Positions 35,856 to 47,800 of a DNA stretch of 64,000 bases are shown in pieces. This DNA is from Argyresthia goedartella. Taxonomy: Eukaryota; Arthropoda; Insecta; Lepidoptera; Argyresthiidae. The first letter of the stretch is position 1. Each line of letters starts with the position of its first letter. The DNA lies in the NCBI GenBank assembly GCA_949825045.1, contig OX463816.1, forward strand, positions 17,789,579 through 17,853,578, read 5' to 3'. The notes under the pieces are model-generated. The model made no database searches. It was not told the DNA's origin and saw only the letters and a list, made by a program, of their open reading frames with translations. The position numbers and the translations under genes are program-made.

Positions 35856-36499
35856 CATAGTAATAGGTATTTCTTGTAAAATAAATATGTCATATTAACA
35901 AAGAACTTATTATTTTATTTATATAACCCGGCATAAATACCACTGTCTATAATTTATAATGGATTGATGAAACACGCTGTTCTTGCAATGTCCCAGCACT
36001 AGCTCGGCTAGCTAGTGTACCTGCGGTAGTGTAGGTGTGTTCGGACGATAGGTGCATGACATTGCACTGACCAATAAATGCGGAAGTATTGATGTATGAG
36101 TGGTGTAGATGTGTGCATGTTCTTAATCTTCGGCGACACTGGTTCCGATACAAGCTTAGCGCCAAGGGCCTATCTCTCGATATCTGTGATCTACACACAT
36201 ATCATAAGCTCTCTTTGATGTGTTCAGGAACCGCATGTTTGACCGGCATTGTGGCATTGATCATTGCTCTGCAGTTGTTTAGCTTGTTCTGTAGTACCAA
36301 CTTCACAGACAAACTTGGGGCGGCACGAGTTATTTCACTAGCACTAAGAATTTCGATGATCATCAGTGAGTCAGAGACGAAATCGGGGTATTTTAGATAT
36401 CAATAAAATCTAAAGTATAAAAGGTATGCTATTGAAACTTTGTATGTATATTAAGCCTACTACCGACCCAAATCCAAACCCAAGTTGTGAAGGATCAAA

Positions 36500-36640
36500 A
36501 AATCGACGAAGCGCTTCGAGAAAAGGTAGGTAGTGCCCTTGCGCTTCGCTTGCTCGTCTCGGCGGGGGCACTGCCGTGCTCCCAGATATTAATACAAATA
36601 GATTAAATTATACTACACAATATATAGCAATACAATATAC
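36500..36640. other. Unassigned DNA
   Basis: Contains a GC-rich stretch (GCGCTTCG, GGCGGGGGCACTGCC). No feature is supported. Confidence 0.3.
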
Positions 36641-37225
36641 TTACATACGTTACATTAAGGAAGAGACAGAGAGTTTTATTTTAAGCGACTTTTAAAAATA
36701 TTAAGTGACGGGCTGTCTCTGATGGCGCCAGGAAGTTTATTCCAGAGCCTGATGGCTGTGTTGTGTTGCGGAGTTATAAGCAGTGACCGAGCGTGAGATC
36801 ACCGAGGCCTATCCGAAGACAGAAATTCAAAATGATCTCGTAAGATGCCAGGTTAGCGAGGATTAAATAAGATGTTGAAGAGGCAGATGAGGATATGAGA
36901 ATCCTGACGAATCCGGATAGGGAGCCACAGGATCAGGGGAATTAGAAGAGACTAGGCAAGCGTGATTTTCGTCTGACGAGGCAGGAAGTTTTGAAGTCGC
37001 CTGAGGGAGTTAAAAGTGGCAAAGACACGCCTTCTGACCTCTCTGACATGCGCTGACCAGTTAATTTGGTTCGAAGAAAATTTCTAGATTGGTGGCCTTA
37101 GTTCTACATGAAATTATGGTTCCATCATAGGTTACAGGAGCAATGGACAGATGCTGTAACAAGTTAGGGGAAACCTGGAACCAATAATCATATTCAGTGA
37201 CTTACTAGGGTTGGCATGAAGTCCA
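36640..37225 (-). pseudogene. Jockey/CR1-group LINE RT C-terminus fragment
   Basis: The minus strand reads GLHANPSKSLNMIIGSR, then VRRRVFATFNSLRRLQNFLP, RQTKITLA, then DSHILICLFNILF and RLWNKLPGAIRDSP. This is the same family as 1-701 plus 6684-7148 but diverged, with stops. The segment between TKITLA and DSHIL is shortened by an internal deletion. Confidence 0.78.
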
Positions 37226-37294
37226 AAAGAATTAGCCCTGTCCGTGATTTAACTACCCTACAGCAGAGAGCACATCCCAGGGAGAAAAGTGACG

Positions 37295-37400
37295 ATAAAT
37301 CTGGAGGTGTTTCCCACGACATAGGGTATCATAGTGTGGGGCCAGAAGTAATATATGCACCTGTATATAAATGTATTAATGCTTGCTTATTATATGTTTA
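37295..37400 (+). mobile_element. tRNA-derived SINE, family A, 3' part
   Basis: Contains TTCCCACGACATAGGGTATC and TAGTGTGGGGCCAGAAG, the family A 3' block. The tRNA head is missing. Confidence 0.7.
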
Positions 37401-38206
37401 ATTTTGTGGAACAACTGTTGAATTCGTCTTGATCTATTTGTCTGCATTGACAAACGTATGATCGTCACGCTCAATATTCGAATACGGATATGGTGGACGC
37501 ATGCTTTTTGTAATTCTCAGACGATATTTACTCTTCTCAAACAATATCCACGACTTTGTTATTCGTTTGACAATGACAACTTATTACTCATAAGTTATTA
37601 CCGTATTTTGAAAGAGGTAAACCATTTGTAGGGTGACAATTAAAAAAAAATACAAAAAAAGCAATTGGTTCCATATAAATTACGAATTCATCGTGATCTC
37701 CATCAATTACTGAATTAGAAAAAATGTTTCCTGATCAAATATTAAAAATCAGCGTGTATAGTTATGTAAATGCAGTTCTATTCACAGAGGTAACTAAAAA
37801 GAATACTTTATTTTATAATGTATAAGATATTCATAGATGTTACAACTAAAATGTAATGAAACATCACGTAGGTACTTTACTACAAAGCTGAGTTGTTGAG
37901 TTTTGTTTGAAAATGTTTGAGTTTTGCTACAGTAACAATCACAGAGAACTGAGACAATGTTTCATCTCCTTTTATGTAACTTCCAGAAGGCATTGTTCTG
38001 TTCAGTTTCGTGGTTTATGTGTGAATATTTGCTGCTCGACGCGTTGCCCTGATTTCTATTTTTTTACGAAATATCGTCTTTTACTGTCTGGATTTTGTTA
38101 CTTACAACTTTATGATACAGTTGGGACCAGTTTTGTGTTGTTTTTATTTCTGTGTTGTCTCAATAAATGACGGCTTTGCTCAGGAAAATTTCAACAAAAT
38201 AAGATA
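37400..38206. other. Unassigned DNA downstream of the SLC26 gene
   Basis: No exon or repeat was recognised. The open frame 37907-38170 on the plus strand has no known domain. Confidence 0.4.
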
Positions 38207-38212
38207 TTTATT
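38207..38212 (-). promoter_or_regulatory. Candidate poly(A) signal of the SLC26 gene
   Basis: AATAAA on the minus strand, about 130 bases after the stop codon at 38344. It is the best-placed hexamer for the 3' end. Confidence 0.5.
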
Positions 38213-38343
38213 GTTGTACTATTTATAAACAATAAGTTATTATTTAATCACAACTTAGTTCATCACAGATGAAAGGATACATGCTTAAATCACAGTAAAT
38301 GTTTTGGAGTCTTTACTTAAAAATACATTTTCACAAATCTTAA

Positions 38344-38396
38344 CTATAACTGTGTATCAACTGTTGTTGGTAACGTCTGATCTCTGGATGATGTAC
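38344..38396 (-). CDS. SLC26 last coding exon
   Basis: 53 bases after acceptor TTTCAG. In phase with exon 10 it encodes a hydrophilic tail ending TTVDTQL and stop TAG at 38344-38346. It is supported by phase and splice site only, since this tail is not conserved in the family. Confidence 0.75.
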
Positions 38397-39731
38397 CTGA
38401 AATAATAATAATATAATAAACAATAAGATAATATTTAATTAAGGCCATTGATTTCCTCAAGAGTATTTACTAATATAGATAACAGCAAATCAGTGTTAAT
38501 AATATTTGGCGTCTTAATAATATTTGGCGCCCAAAACGACACCAAAGACACATTTGACGACTTTTGTAGCACTGCGGTTGTGGCTCTGCCTACTATGCGA
38601 AAGGTCCCGGGTTCGATCTCCGGCTGAGGATTAAGAAAAAAATCCCCAGGTCTTGGATGTATAAAAAGGTGTGACGTCACTGTTTCTGGTTCCCACGACA
38701 CAGGGTATCCTAGTGTGGGGCCAGAAGCAATGTAAGTGCCTGTATGTAAATGTTTATGTTTTATTTATGTTTATTTTATTGGCGCCCTAACAGGGCCACG
38801 TTGTCTTGGCGCCCAAATAAAAAAAAACTTCATAAATCAACTATATTCTACGTAGATATACTAGAAGTAGGTGGTTCAATAATATAATATGGCGAGAAGT
38901 TAAATTCCTGGTAATTAAATAATAATACTCACTTATATGAAATTGATTGAGGGCCAGCGTCAGTTCAACTTTGGAATCGCAGAAAACCGGAGCCTCCAGC
39001 GCAGATCGTAATTGATGGCATAGTGTAGCTTGAGCACCATACCAAATTACTAGACCACTCCACTCCGAAGTTATTGTTTTGAGACACTGAAAAGTGGTAG
39101 AATCAAAAGTATGTGAGTCTATGCGAGTACGTTTCATCAATTATTTCGAACAAGTTAACAAAAAACATTAAAGTTATCAATCATAACTTGCAATCCAGTA
39201 TCCTTTAATAATTAGGTCCTTACATATGAAATTGACTTTTTGTACCTATGGAGAAATTGAAGTTAACTCAATTTTCAGTACAAACATTTTGTATTTTTTT
39301 TAGGAATGACAGATCCTAATTTTATAAACTTTGTGTGTATGAATGAGACAACATTTAGCTAACAGAAAATTTTATATAATTTTTGAAAATTGTCAGATGT
39401 AAAAAAATATTACGAAAAAATGGATGACATTTAGGAGGCACTGATTTTGAAGATAACATTTTAGTTATCAAACTGAAAATTAAAAGAAAATTTAATAAGT
39501 AGATGTAAAATATTGAAATTCGCCAATTCCATAGTTAAGCACCCAATATAACAATATTTTTTTTCTTGCAAATATATTTGCTCAAGTATTCCGAATAATG
39601 TTTTCCTTATAGTGTTGTATAGTTAGCTATAGTTATACTTTCGTTCTAGAAAGTCCAGTGAAAATACAACGGATAACGATATGGTAGATATTAATTGGGG
39701 AGAAAATGTCACTTGTGGCTTGTTATCGGTA

Positions 39732-39773
<42 letters not shown>

Positions 39774-42700
39774 ATTTAATCGACTATGTCATCGTAGTCG
39801 TTTGTAATGTAATTTCATAATTACATTCGATTATTTTAGTCTGTGTTCAATAGGTACATTGCGTAAATGCTGCATGCCAATGAATAGATTAAAAAAGCAG
39901 CTTGAACAGAAAAGTAGCATTTTGCTCCCTCTCGTCGTGGAGCAAAACTTACTTTTCCGAATGAAAGGTGTGAAAAAATAAACAAACTAATTAATTAATT
40001 CTATTCAGGACATGTTCGTTATGCTCTACCAGGAAACATTCTATTTGAATACCTGATATAAGATGAGAATAAATGTGTGAGGTAGAGGTTTTTCTGATAA
40101 CTGATAATATAGGTGTCAATGTAAAATAAAAATTAAATTAAATTGAATTTTAGGGGACAGTATTACACAAATGTTTTGGAATCGAATCGAATCTATCTAT
40201 CGAATCGAAAATCGAACTAGGCCCTAGTAAGCTCAACAAGGCTTGTTATGGGTAGTAGACGACGATACATTTGATACAGATCAACAAAAGGGCACCAAAC
40301 GTATTGTACCTTCGCATGATGACATATTTTTACTGAATCTTTAGCCCTCGTCCGGACTTCCTTTCTGTTCCAACTAACATTTAGCCATCTTAAGTGACCC
40401 TTGTACTCGTATAGGTAAGTATGATGGAAAATATGATTAAACTTACCTCTAGCACAGTATAATCAACCCTCAACAATGCCTCACAATAGACTACCATCGT
40501 ACGCGGATATTCCACAGCCAGCGACACAGACGGCGTTACATTGCTATTATTTGCTGCAACATTCCAAACACTCCCCGAAACATTCCTATTACTACCCGCA
40601 GCACTCCCATCAGTCCCGGTTCGCCCTGATTGCTCGTTATCCAGTATAATAGTGAGGGTTTGTTCCGGAATGGCCGGTGGGCTCATCAGTATGGTATTAT
40701 TGTGTTCTAACGAGGCAAATTTAGCGCGTACTTTTTCTGCGGCCGCGAAATGGAGGCCGCCGATTGGTCGGAGCGCGTAGTATGGTGGCAATGACGGGTC
40801 CTGGAAGTAACAAGGAAATAATAAAAGCGAGCTCAATGTTTCCTCTAGTTTAAGTATTCAACAGATTGTTTTTACGAGTAATGTATTATAAGTCACCGGA
40901 AGATAGTCAAAACCGTTAGTTGATAAACTAACGCGGTAGTTGATCAACTATCGACAGATACTAAACCAGACCGACTGGGTTAAGAATTCACGTTTATTTT
41001 GTTCTTACATGTCAACCTAACACGAAGACTATTCGGGGCTTCGCTGCGCTTGCCGTATAGTACTATTAAGTATTCTGTGCTACCGAAGTATTTGCCCTGG
41101 TATTTCGTGTGCAATTCAAGTTTAAACCAGTCTACTATTTAAAGGTTTTAACCGTTAGTTGGTCAACTTACGCGTCATATAATAAGCAGTACGCTACAGT
41201 TTACTATCTGTCGATAGTTGATAAACTTAGGAGAGAAAAAAACGTTAGTTTATCAACTAACGGTTTTGACTATCTTACGGTGACATATACAACAGCGATG
41301 CTGGATTTATTTGATGCTTGTCAATACGATATGAAACATCTTCTTTACCCGGTTAACCCCCAATATGTGCAATAATAATATATAAATTTGCTAATGTAGC
41401 GTTTATATTGATCATTTTCATTTGGGTACCAAACATCCCTGACAATGTTTGAGCGCCAATATAATCAAATTTTGTTAAACTCGTGTAAGAGTTAAGAATT
41501 CTGATAATATCACCAAGTCATAGTCAGTACCTACATGGCTTCAGTCATAGATCTATGGTTTAATCCCGGCTGAGAGTAAAAGAAACTCTGCCGGCGACAA
41601 AAGAGTACTTGGATAATGAGATTTGTCAACGTAGGTATATTAAGCAACAAACTTACATTGACAATCGCCACATCCAAGCTAGGTCTCGAGTTGTAGAACA
41701 ACAATAGAAACACATCTATAGCCACGCCGCATATCAGACCCAGTTCTACACTCAGTGCCAGGCACAGCACAAATGTTCCGAATAGCGGGATGAGGTCCAT
41801 TCCTGGAAACATACACGAATTGTTCGGTCAACAGAGCAAATCAAATATATTATCAGCATATACCAAAACTCTGTTCAAAATTTGTGCTAAATCGGTTTGT
41901 CCCTCCTCGCAGTTATTAGTACGATTTATGGTCTGTTTCACTCAGTGGTAATTCGCAATTATTTGTATGGTCTATTTCACGCATTGGTAGTTAGACTCAC
42001 AAGACTTTCTAAGGCAGACAACCCGGCAAAGATTGGTATTAAGGGAAGAATGCCTCCAGTTTTGGGGAGGGGAATAACTCGCCGTATTCGAGTATGAATT
42101 TAACAAAAAAAAAATTTTGTAGTTTGTGAATATTATCTAGTTGTCTAGATTGTGAAGATTATTATTAGTTACTAGCTGGTGCGCGCAACTTCGTCTGCAT
42201 AGACTTAGGCGTTGGATTAAGGCTTATCATTTACCGGAACAAGAAGTACTTATCCTATAAGTTAATCCAGCTCATAAAACTTGATGTGTGCCAAATGTCA
42301 TCCAAGTCCGGTCAGCCGTTATGGCGTAATAGACGAATAAACATACCAAAAAAAAAACAAAAAAACTTTCACATTTATAATATTTTATGGGATATTAGAT
42401 ATATGTCTATGAAGTGTTTTCGTTAAGAAGTGTGTCATCATATATATATATATACTCACTGTTAGTCCGCCACAGGGTACGCACAATCTGCAGATCCACC
42501 ATGTGCAGTACAGCGCACACAATCACGGCCGCCAACGCGCCGCGCGGGATGAAGTAGAAGTAGGGGGTTAGCAATGCCAGGGTTATTAACACTATTATGC
42601 CTGGGAATAAAAAAAACGTTATGGCCGCTGTACAATCTCGCGCGAGACGACCCAATTTTCAGACAACATAATCTGAAATTGGTAGACTTGAAAAGTCAAT

Positions 42701-44853
42701 TTACGCCTATATGATTTACAAAGCAAAAACAAATACTTATAACTTCTCGTTTTCCCATCCGCAGTTAGTGTCATGTTAAGCCAGTCATGCATTATTCCAT
42801 TTTGAGTGACACTGGGTAAAGTTAAACCGTCACTACTGCTCTGGAGATTAAAAAGTTTTCCTCACGATGATTTCAACTATATTTGTTGCAGATTAAATGT
42901 ATAAAGTGCATTGTTTGCAAAGCCGGTGTTTGAGTTTCTAGCGACCTGCGTGACTGTGTCGATGTTCAAATATTTATTATATTCTAGTCTCTTGTTTAAA
43001 AAACATTGACTTCTTAGTCTTCCAATGTTTAAACAACCATAATAAACGCTAAAATACGAGAGTTGTTGTAAAATTTGCTATTTTATATGCAGATGATACG
43101 TAAAGTTTACTATACACATAAGTCTTAATTGGAAGTCAGACAATAGGTAGTTCGTAAAACCATGTATTCTTAGCAAATTACAGTAATACGGTCTGCAAAA
43201 AAGGCTCCATTTCTGTGAAACTTAATGAAACGTAAAATGTACTCAATGCCAAAAATAACTCAACAAATTGATATATTCAATAGGTTTAGTTTAGGAACCT
43301 AATTTGTAACGTTGACACATAGATGGTTTGTAACCATGATTGTTGCAAAAAATATACTGAGGGAATAAAGACATAGAACTGAAAGAAAGACAAGAAATAC
43401 AATTTGTTCGTCCGTGCCCCTCGTCTGCAGTAGTAAAATTTTATAAGACTGTGTCTGGAATGCAAAATCTACAATCATAATATACATTGAGATTGTGAGT
43501 GAATTTATATTATGTTACAGTCAAAAAAACTTTTCAGTTAAAAACAGTTTCCAGTTAAAAACAATTATAATAAAAAACACTGGTCAGTTAAAAAAAAACA
43601 GTTAGAAACCTATTCCGAGACATAAAAACCTGTTAGTATAAAACGCGTTTATTAGAACTGGTTGCGGTGACGGATATAAGAGAGTAATAGTAGCTCAGGG
43701 TAGGTGAAGGAAGGGTGAGGTGAACAAAACCAAAATCCCTAGTACATTTCGTATTAGGTTGACATGCTTAAACTTAAACCTACAAAGGTTCTTAGTAAAA
43801 CAGATGTTGACTAGTCAGAACGCGTTCTGACGAAAAACAGGTTTTAATTGTAACAAATACATTCTTACCGGTATAAAACCCAGCGGCAGGGGTCCTGACA
43901 CCCGAAGCGTTGCTTACAGCGCTTCTCGTAAAAGAACCGTTTATTGGTATTGAGGAGAAAAAAGCGCCAACTACGTTGCATAGTCCCAGGGCTACAATTT
44001 CTTGTGTAGCATCAAGCGTCCGTCCGTTTGCTGCAATGTAGCACAAACCGCTGTTAAAGTCGGATGTTAAGTGGATTTCCCAGGCCCTCGAGGGATTTTT
44101 AAGTTAATAATAAGAAGAAACGATCGAAAAGCTCTGTATTAGTTAAGTATTCTGTGGTATAAGTTAAGAATTAATAAAAAACAGGACCTGACATTTTAAT
44201 GTAATAACTATGAGAACCAAAGATAGGTAGGTACTTTAATCTTGATGAGTGATTCCGCACCTTTTTTGCAGTACTCACAAAGTACACAGGTACATTTACT
44301 TCCGCATACTTAACAGACTTTCCTACAAACCGTGAGAACAGATGAGCCAATTACAGTGTTAGTTAGGGGCTCCACATCAAGATAGCAATTTGTCCGAGTA
44401 GATTTTCACTCGTAAGGAAACACATACAAACGTGTATCATACTTGTAAATTCGGGGTAATATCATTAGTACGCGTACGGACAAACAAAGCTGCGGTTTTA
44501 AGAAAAATCTACTTTAGTTATGTTAAATTACGTTCAAAGGAGGAAAAGCAATATTTTTTTCGACTGTACATTGTTTTGCGTGCGTCTCTGTTGCGTCAAC
44601 ATTTGTACTTACAATTAACAATTTCCCAAATAGGAAGGTAGGCTAACACCTCGTTTAAATAAGAATCAGAGTCATAGTGTTATTGTAATATTCGTAGGTC
44701 ATGCTTGAATCGGAAGCTCTCAAATATGTCACTTTGGGCACAGATTAATTTTGGGTTAGCGAACGAATGTCAGGAAGAAGTGGACATCTTAAGCATTTCA
44801 TTTAAACACACTTGTATGTATGTCACATACATATCTGTACGGGGATGTACACA

Positions 44854-44891
<38 letters not shown>

Positions 44892-47800
44892 CACAGACAA
44901 TGGACGGATGAATAAAGATAAGTATCACCAGTCATTGGAAGGAATTGTTAGATTATTGACGTTTGCTCATATGAATATTTTTCCTTCAAATATTTTAAGT
45001 AACAGGTTAACTTTTCTTTATTCGTTCGGCTTGTCTATGTGTCAATTTGCCGCTAAATCTTACAGCTATATAACCATGTATAACTATATAACTCAGGTAC
45101 ATTTTTCTCGTAACAAACCTATTATTGACTTTGTAAAACTGAAATGCTTCAATTTTACACGATTCAGTGTTATGGACGAAAAGTTGCAAACTCCAAATTG
45201 GATCATATAAGTTCTGTAATAGTTAATCGACTACCGGGTCATTAATTACTCTGGGTAGTTTTTTGATCTTCGAGTTCTTCTGTTTCTTACAACTACGATT
45301 GCTGTTTCAAATAATACAGGGTGTAATTATAAATATGTTGGATGATCCATCACTTTGAAAAAGATTGTTTATATGTATATTCGCTGAAACGTCCCAGTTT
45401 TGTCATGATCTACCATCCGTTCATTTAACTAAAAAAACAAACAGAGCGTCACGTCTTCCCCATAAGGGGTGGAAGAGGCACAGTTGCGCTAACCTTAAGC
45501 CAGTTTTTCAAAACTCCATATTGCGGGAGGCCTAGCCCATCGCCACAGTTAGGTCCATCCAAAAACATAAACAAGGATGTATATAGAGGCCCATACAGCG
45601 CTTCTGGATACCTTCAATGTGTTGTGGAAACCAGAAACAGTGACGTCACACACATATTGGCGACCTTTGTGGCGCTGCGGTAGTGGCTTTGCCTACCATG
45701 CGAGAAGTCCCGGGTTCGATCCCTGGCTTAGGATAAAGAAAAGGAAAACAGGTCTTGGATGTTTGTTTGTGTGTGACGTCGCTGTTTCTGGTTCCCACGA
45801 CACAGGGCATCCTAGTGTGGGGCCAGAATCAATGTATGTGGCTTCATGTAAATGCCAGTCGGTTGGGAGAGGTCCCGGGTCGGTCTTCTCTCGCCTCGAA
45901 CCGCAACGCCACAGTGGTCGTCCTTTAGATTAGTTAGATAGATTAATCATTTATTCATTATCATACACGGTACAAACACAGAGACATAAAAAAATATTAC
46001 AAAATAAATCAAACATCGATGTAAAAAAACAATAAAATAAGATAAAACAATGGACATAATTACAGTGCAAATTAGGGTACGGTAAGCAAGGATCAATATG
46101 TGGCATTGTGACTGTACCGCGACAATGAAATGGCCCTGACTCAGCAATGTCACAGAAGAATCTATGACGCTGGTATTCTGCTAGCGCCAAAACGGGCTAG
46201 GCAACAATAGGTTCAAGTAAAGAAAAAAATATATAATCAAATAATAAAATATCAATTAGTAATGAGTGGAGTTTTAATGACATAGGAATTGTATAATTAA
46301 AATGAAAATAATGAATAGCCAATTGAATCAATATTATGTCAAATAATCATGGTGTCGTAGAATTAAAAAAAAAAAAGTTGGCGTGGAGATTTCCTGAAAT
46401 TATACTAGAGAGCATGTCACTTATGTGCTGTATCCTCAGCCTTCTGTATTCTTAAAAACTTTCTACAGGCACTTCTCAAACCAGCCTTACTACTTAGAGA
46501 CCGAAGAGGAGGTGGAATATTGTTCCAGCATTTAGTGGCACGGTACTTGAAACTACCGCGGAAAGCTGCACTTTTGTGTCGGGGCATTCAGAGGAAAGGA
46601 GCAGCGTACCACTAAGAGATGTTAAATGCGTTGGTTTAGAGACAAAATCAAGACAAAAAAAGAGAGAGATAAAATCATTCATACGTAGCGTTGCACTATC
46701 AGTTGTATTCAAAAGATCTTTATTAAAATCAACTAAAACTACTATTCTATCGTAATTAGAAAATGCTTTGATAGAATCTGATAAAGCGTCGAGCAAATCA
46801 TCCATCTTAACCCATTCAGGATTGTAAGCAATGCCAATTATGACCCTAGTCGACTAGGCATTTACTGAAATCCACAGTTGTTCAATGTGAGTGGTGGGAG
46901 CAGGGTGTGGACACGTGCGCGCAGCCACCCCGCAACGTACATAAAAACATAAAAACCAACCCCCCCCCGCGCCTTAACTGCAGCGGCCGCGGCACAAGCC
47001 TCAGTCTGTAACCCGGAACCTTTGGCGCGATACCTTCCTGACCAGCCCGGAGCCAGGTCTCGTCTATCGCGATCACATCGGGCATCTCCCTCATTAGAGC
47101 ACCTATAAATTCAACGTGACCAGTGTCAAGTGAACCCGCGTTAAAGAAGCCAACTTTCAAAAATTTATAGTTAACCAATACGCGGGATAGTTACGAGTGA
47201 TGGGAATGAAAGCAAAATCCTTTCCCATCCTCACAAACACCATTTTTATTTTAATAAATAGTACTTACAGAAAGCCTTAGCAATGGCAACATTGGCGATG
47301 ATACCCACGAGCGGAACCACCACTAACCCAGAGCCGAGGTGGGCTAACATATCTCCAGCATAGTACGTAGTGTTGCCAACAGTCGATTGGAACGGTGGCA
47401 GCCGCGGTAACGGCACACCCGGGGTTATCTCACCTGCGAATCGTTTAATCGGGATTAGTTATGCAAAGGAACTCAGCCGAATTTGTTACTTCAGAGAGGT
47501 TATCAACTAAGAGCTTTTTCACACGAGCAGCAGTCGACAGCAGGCTTAAAACGTGTCGACATCAAATTAGACGCCTCGAAGGCAGACTTCGCATTTTGCT
47601 GTGGACACGTTTTAAACTTGTTGTCGACTGCTGCCGACACGTTTTAAGCCTGCCGTCGATTGTTGCCGATGCGAATGCTAATCGTGTGAAAGAGCAGCAC
47701 ACGCATCAGAGCGGTAGGATGATGTAGAGTCTCAAGATTATGGCGGATTATCATGCGGATTTGTAGAGATATCATACATATTCTGAGGGAGTTTGGGGTA

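Larger units (their letters stand above)
34829..36188 (+). mobile_element. P-element-like DNA transposon, internally deleted
   Basis: 1360 bases with 20-bp terminal inverted repeats (left TACAGATATCGAGAGATAGG, right complement differing at the first base) and an exact 8-bp target duplication ATCTACAC. Both ends and duplication length suit P or hAT elements. The retained THAP-type exon at 34962-35041 favours P, because P transposases start with a THAP finger. No catalytic domain remains. A foldback F2 copy (35585-35855) and a 17-base-arm hairpin (about 35210-35253) lie inside. Confidence 0.78.
34726..36330 (-). mobile_element. Foldback family F1, copy e, split by a P-like element
   Basis: 34726-34828 is the second palindrome and arm start in reverse. 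36189-36330 continues with TCTACACACATATCATAAGC and the rest of module 1. Removing 34829-36188 and one 8-bp duplicate gives a sequence matching the uninterrupted F1 copy at 8131. Confidence 0.8.

Noticed and set aside
37907..38170. 87-codon Cys/Phe-rich frame
   Set aside because: No domain, AT-rich, and no splice or polyadenylation context of its own.
44812..44911. His/Thr repeat peptides
   Set aside because: They are translations of the (CA)n microsatellite.
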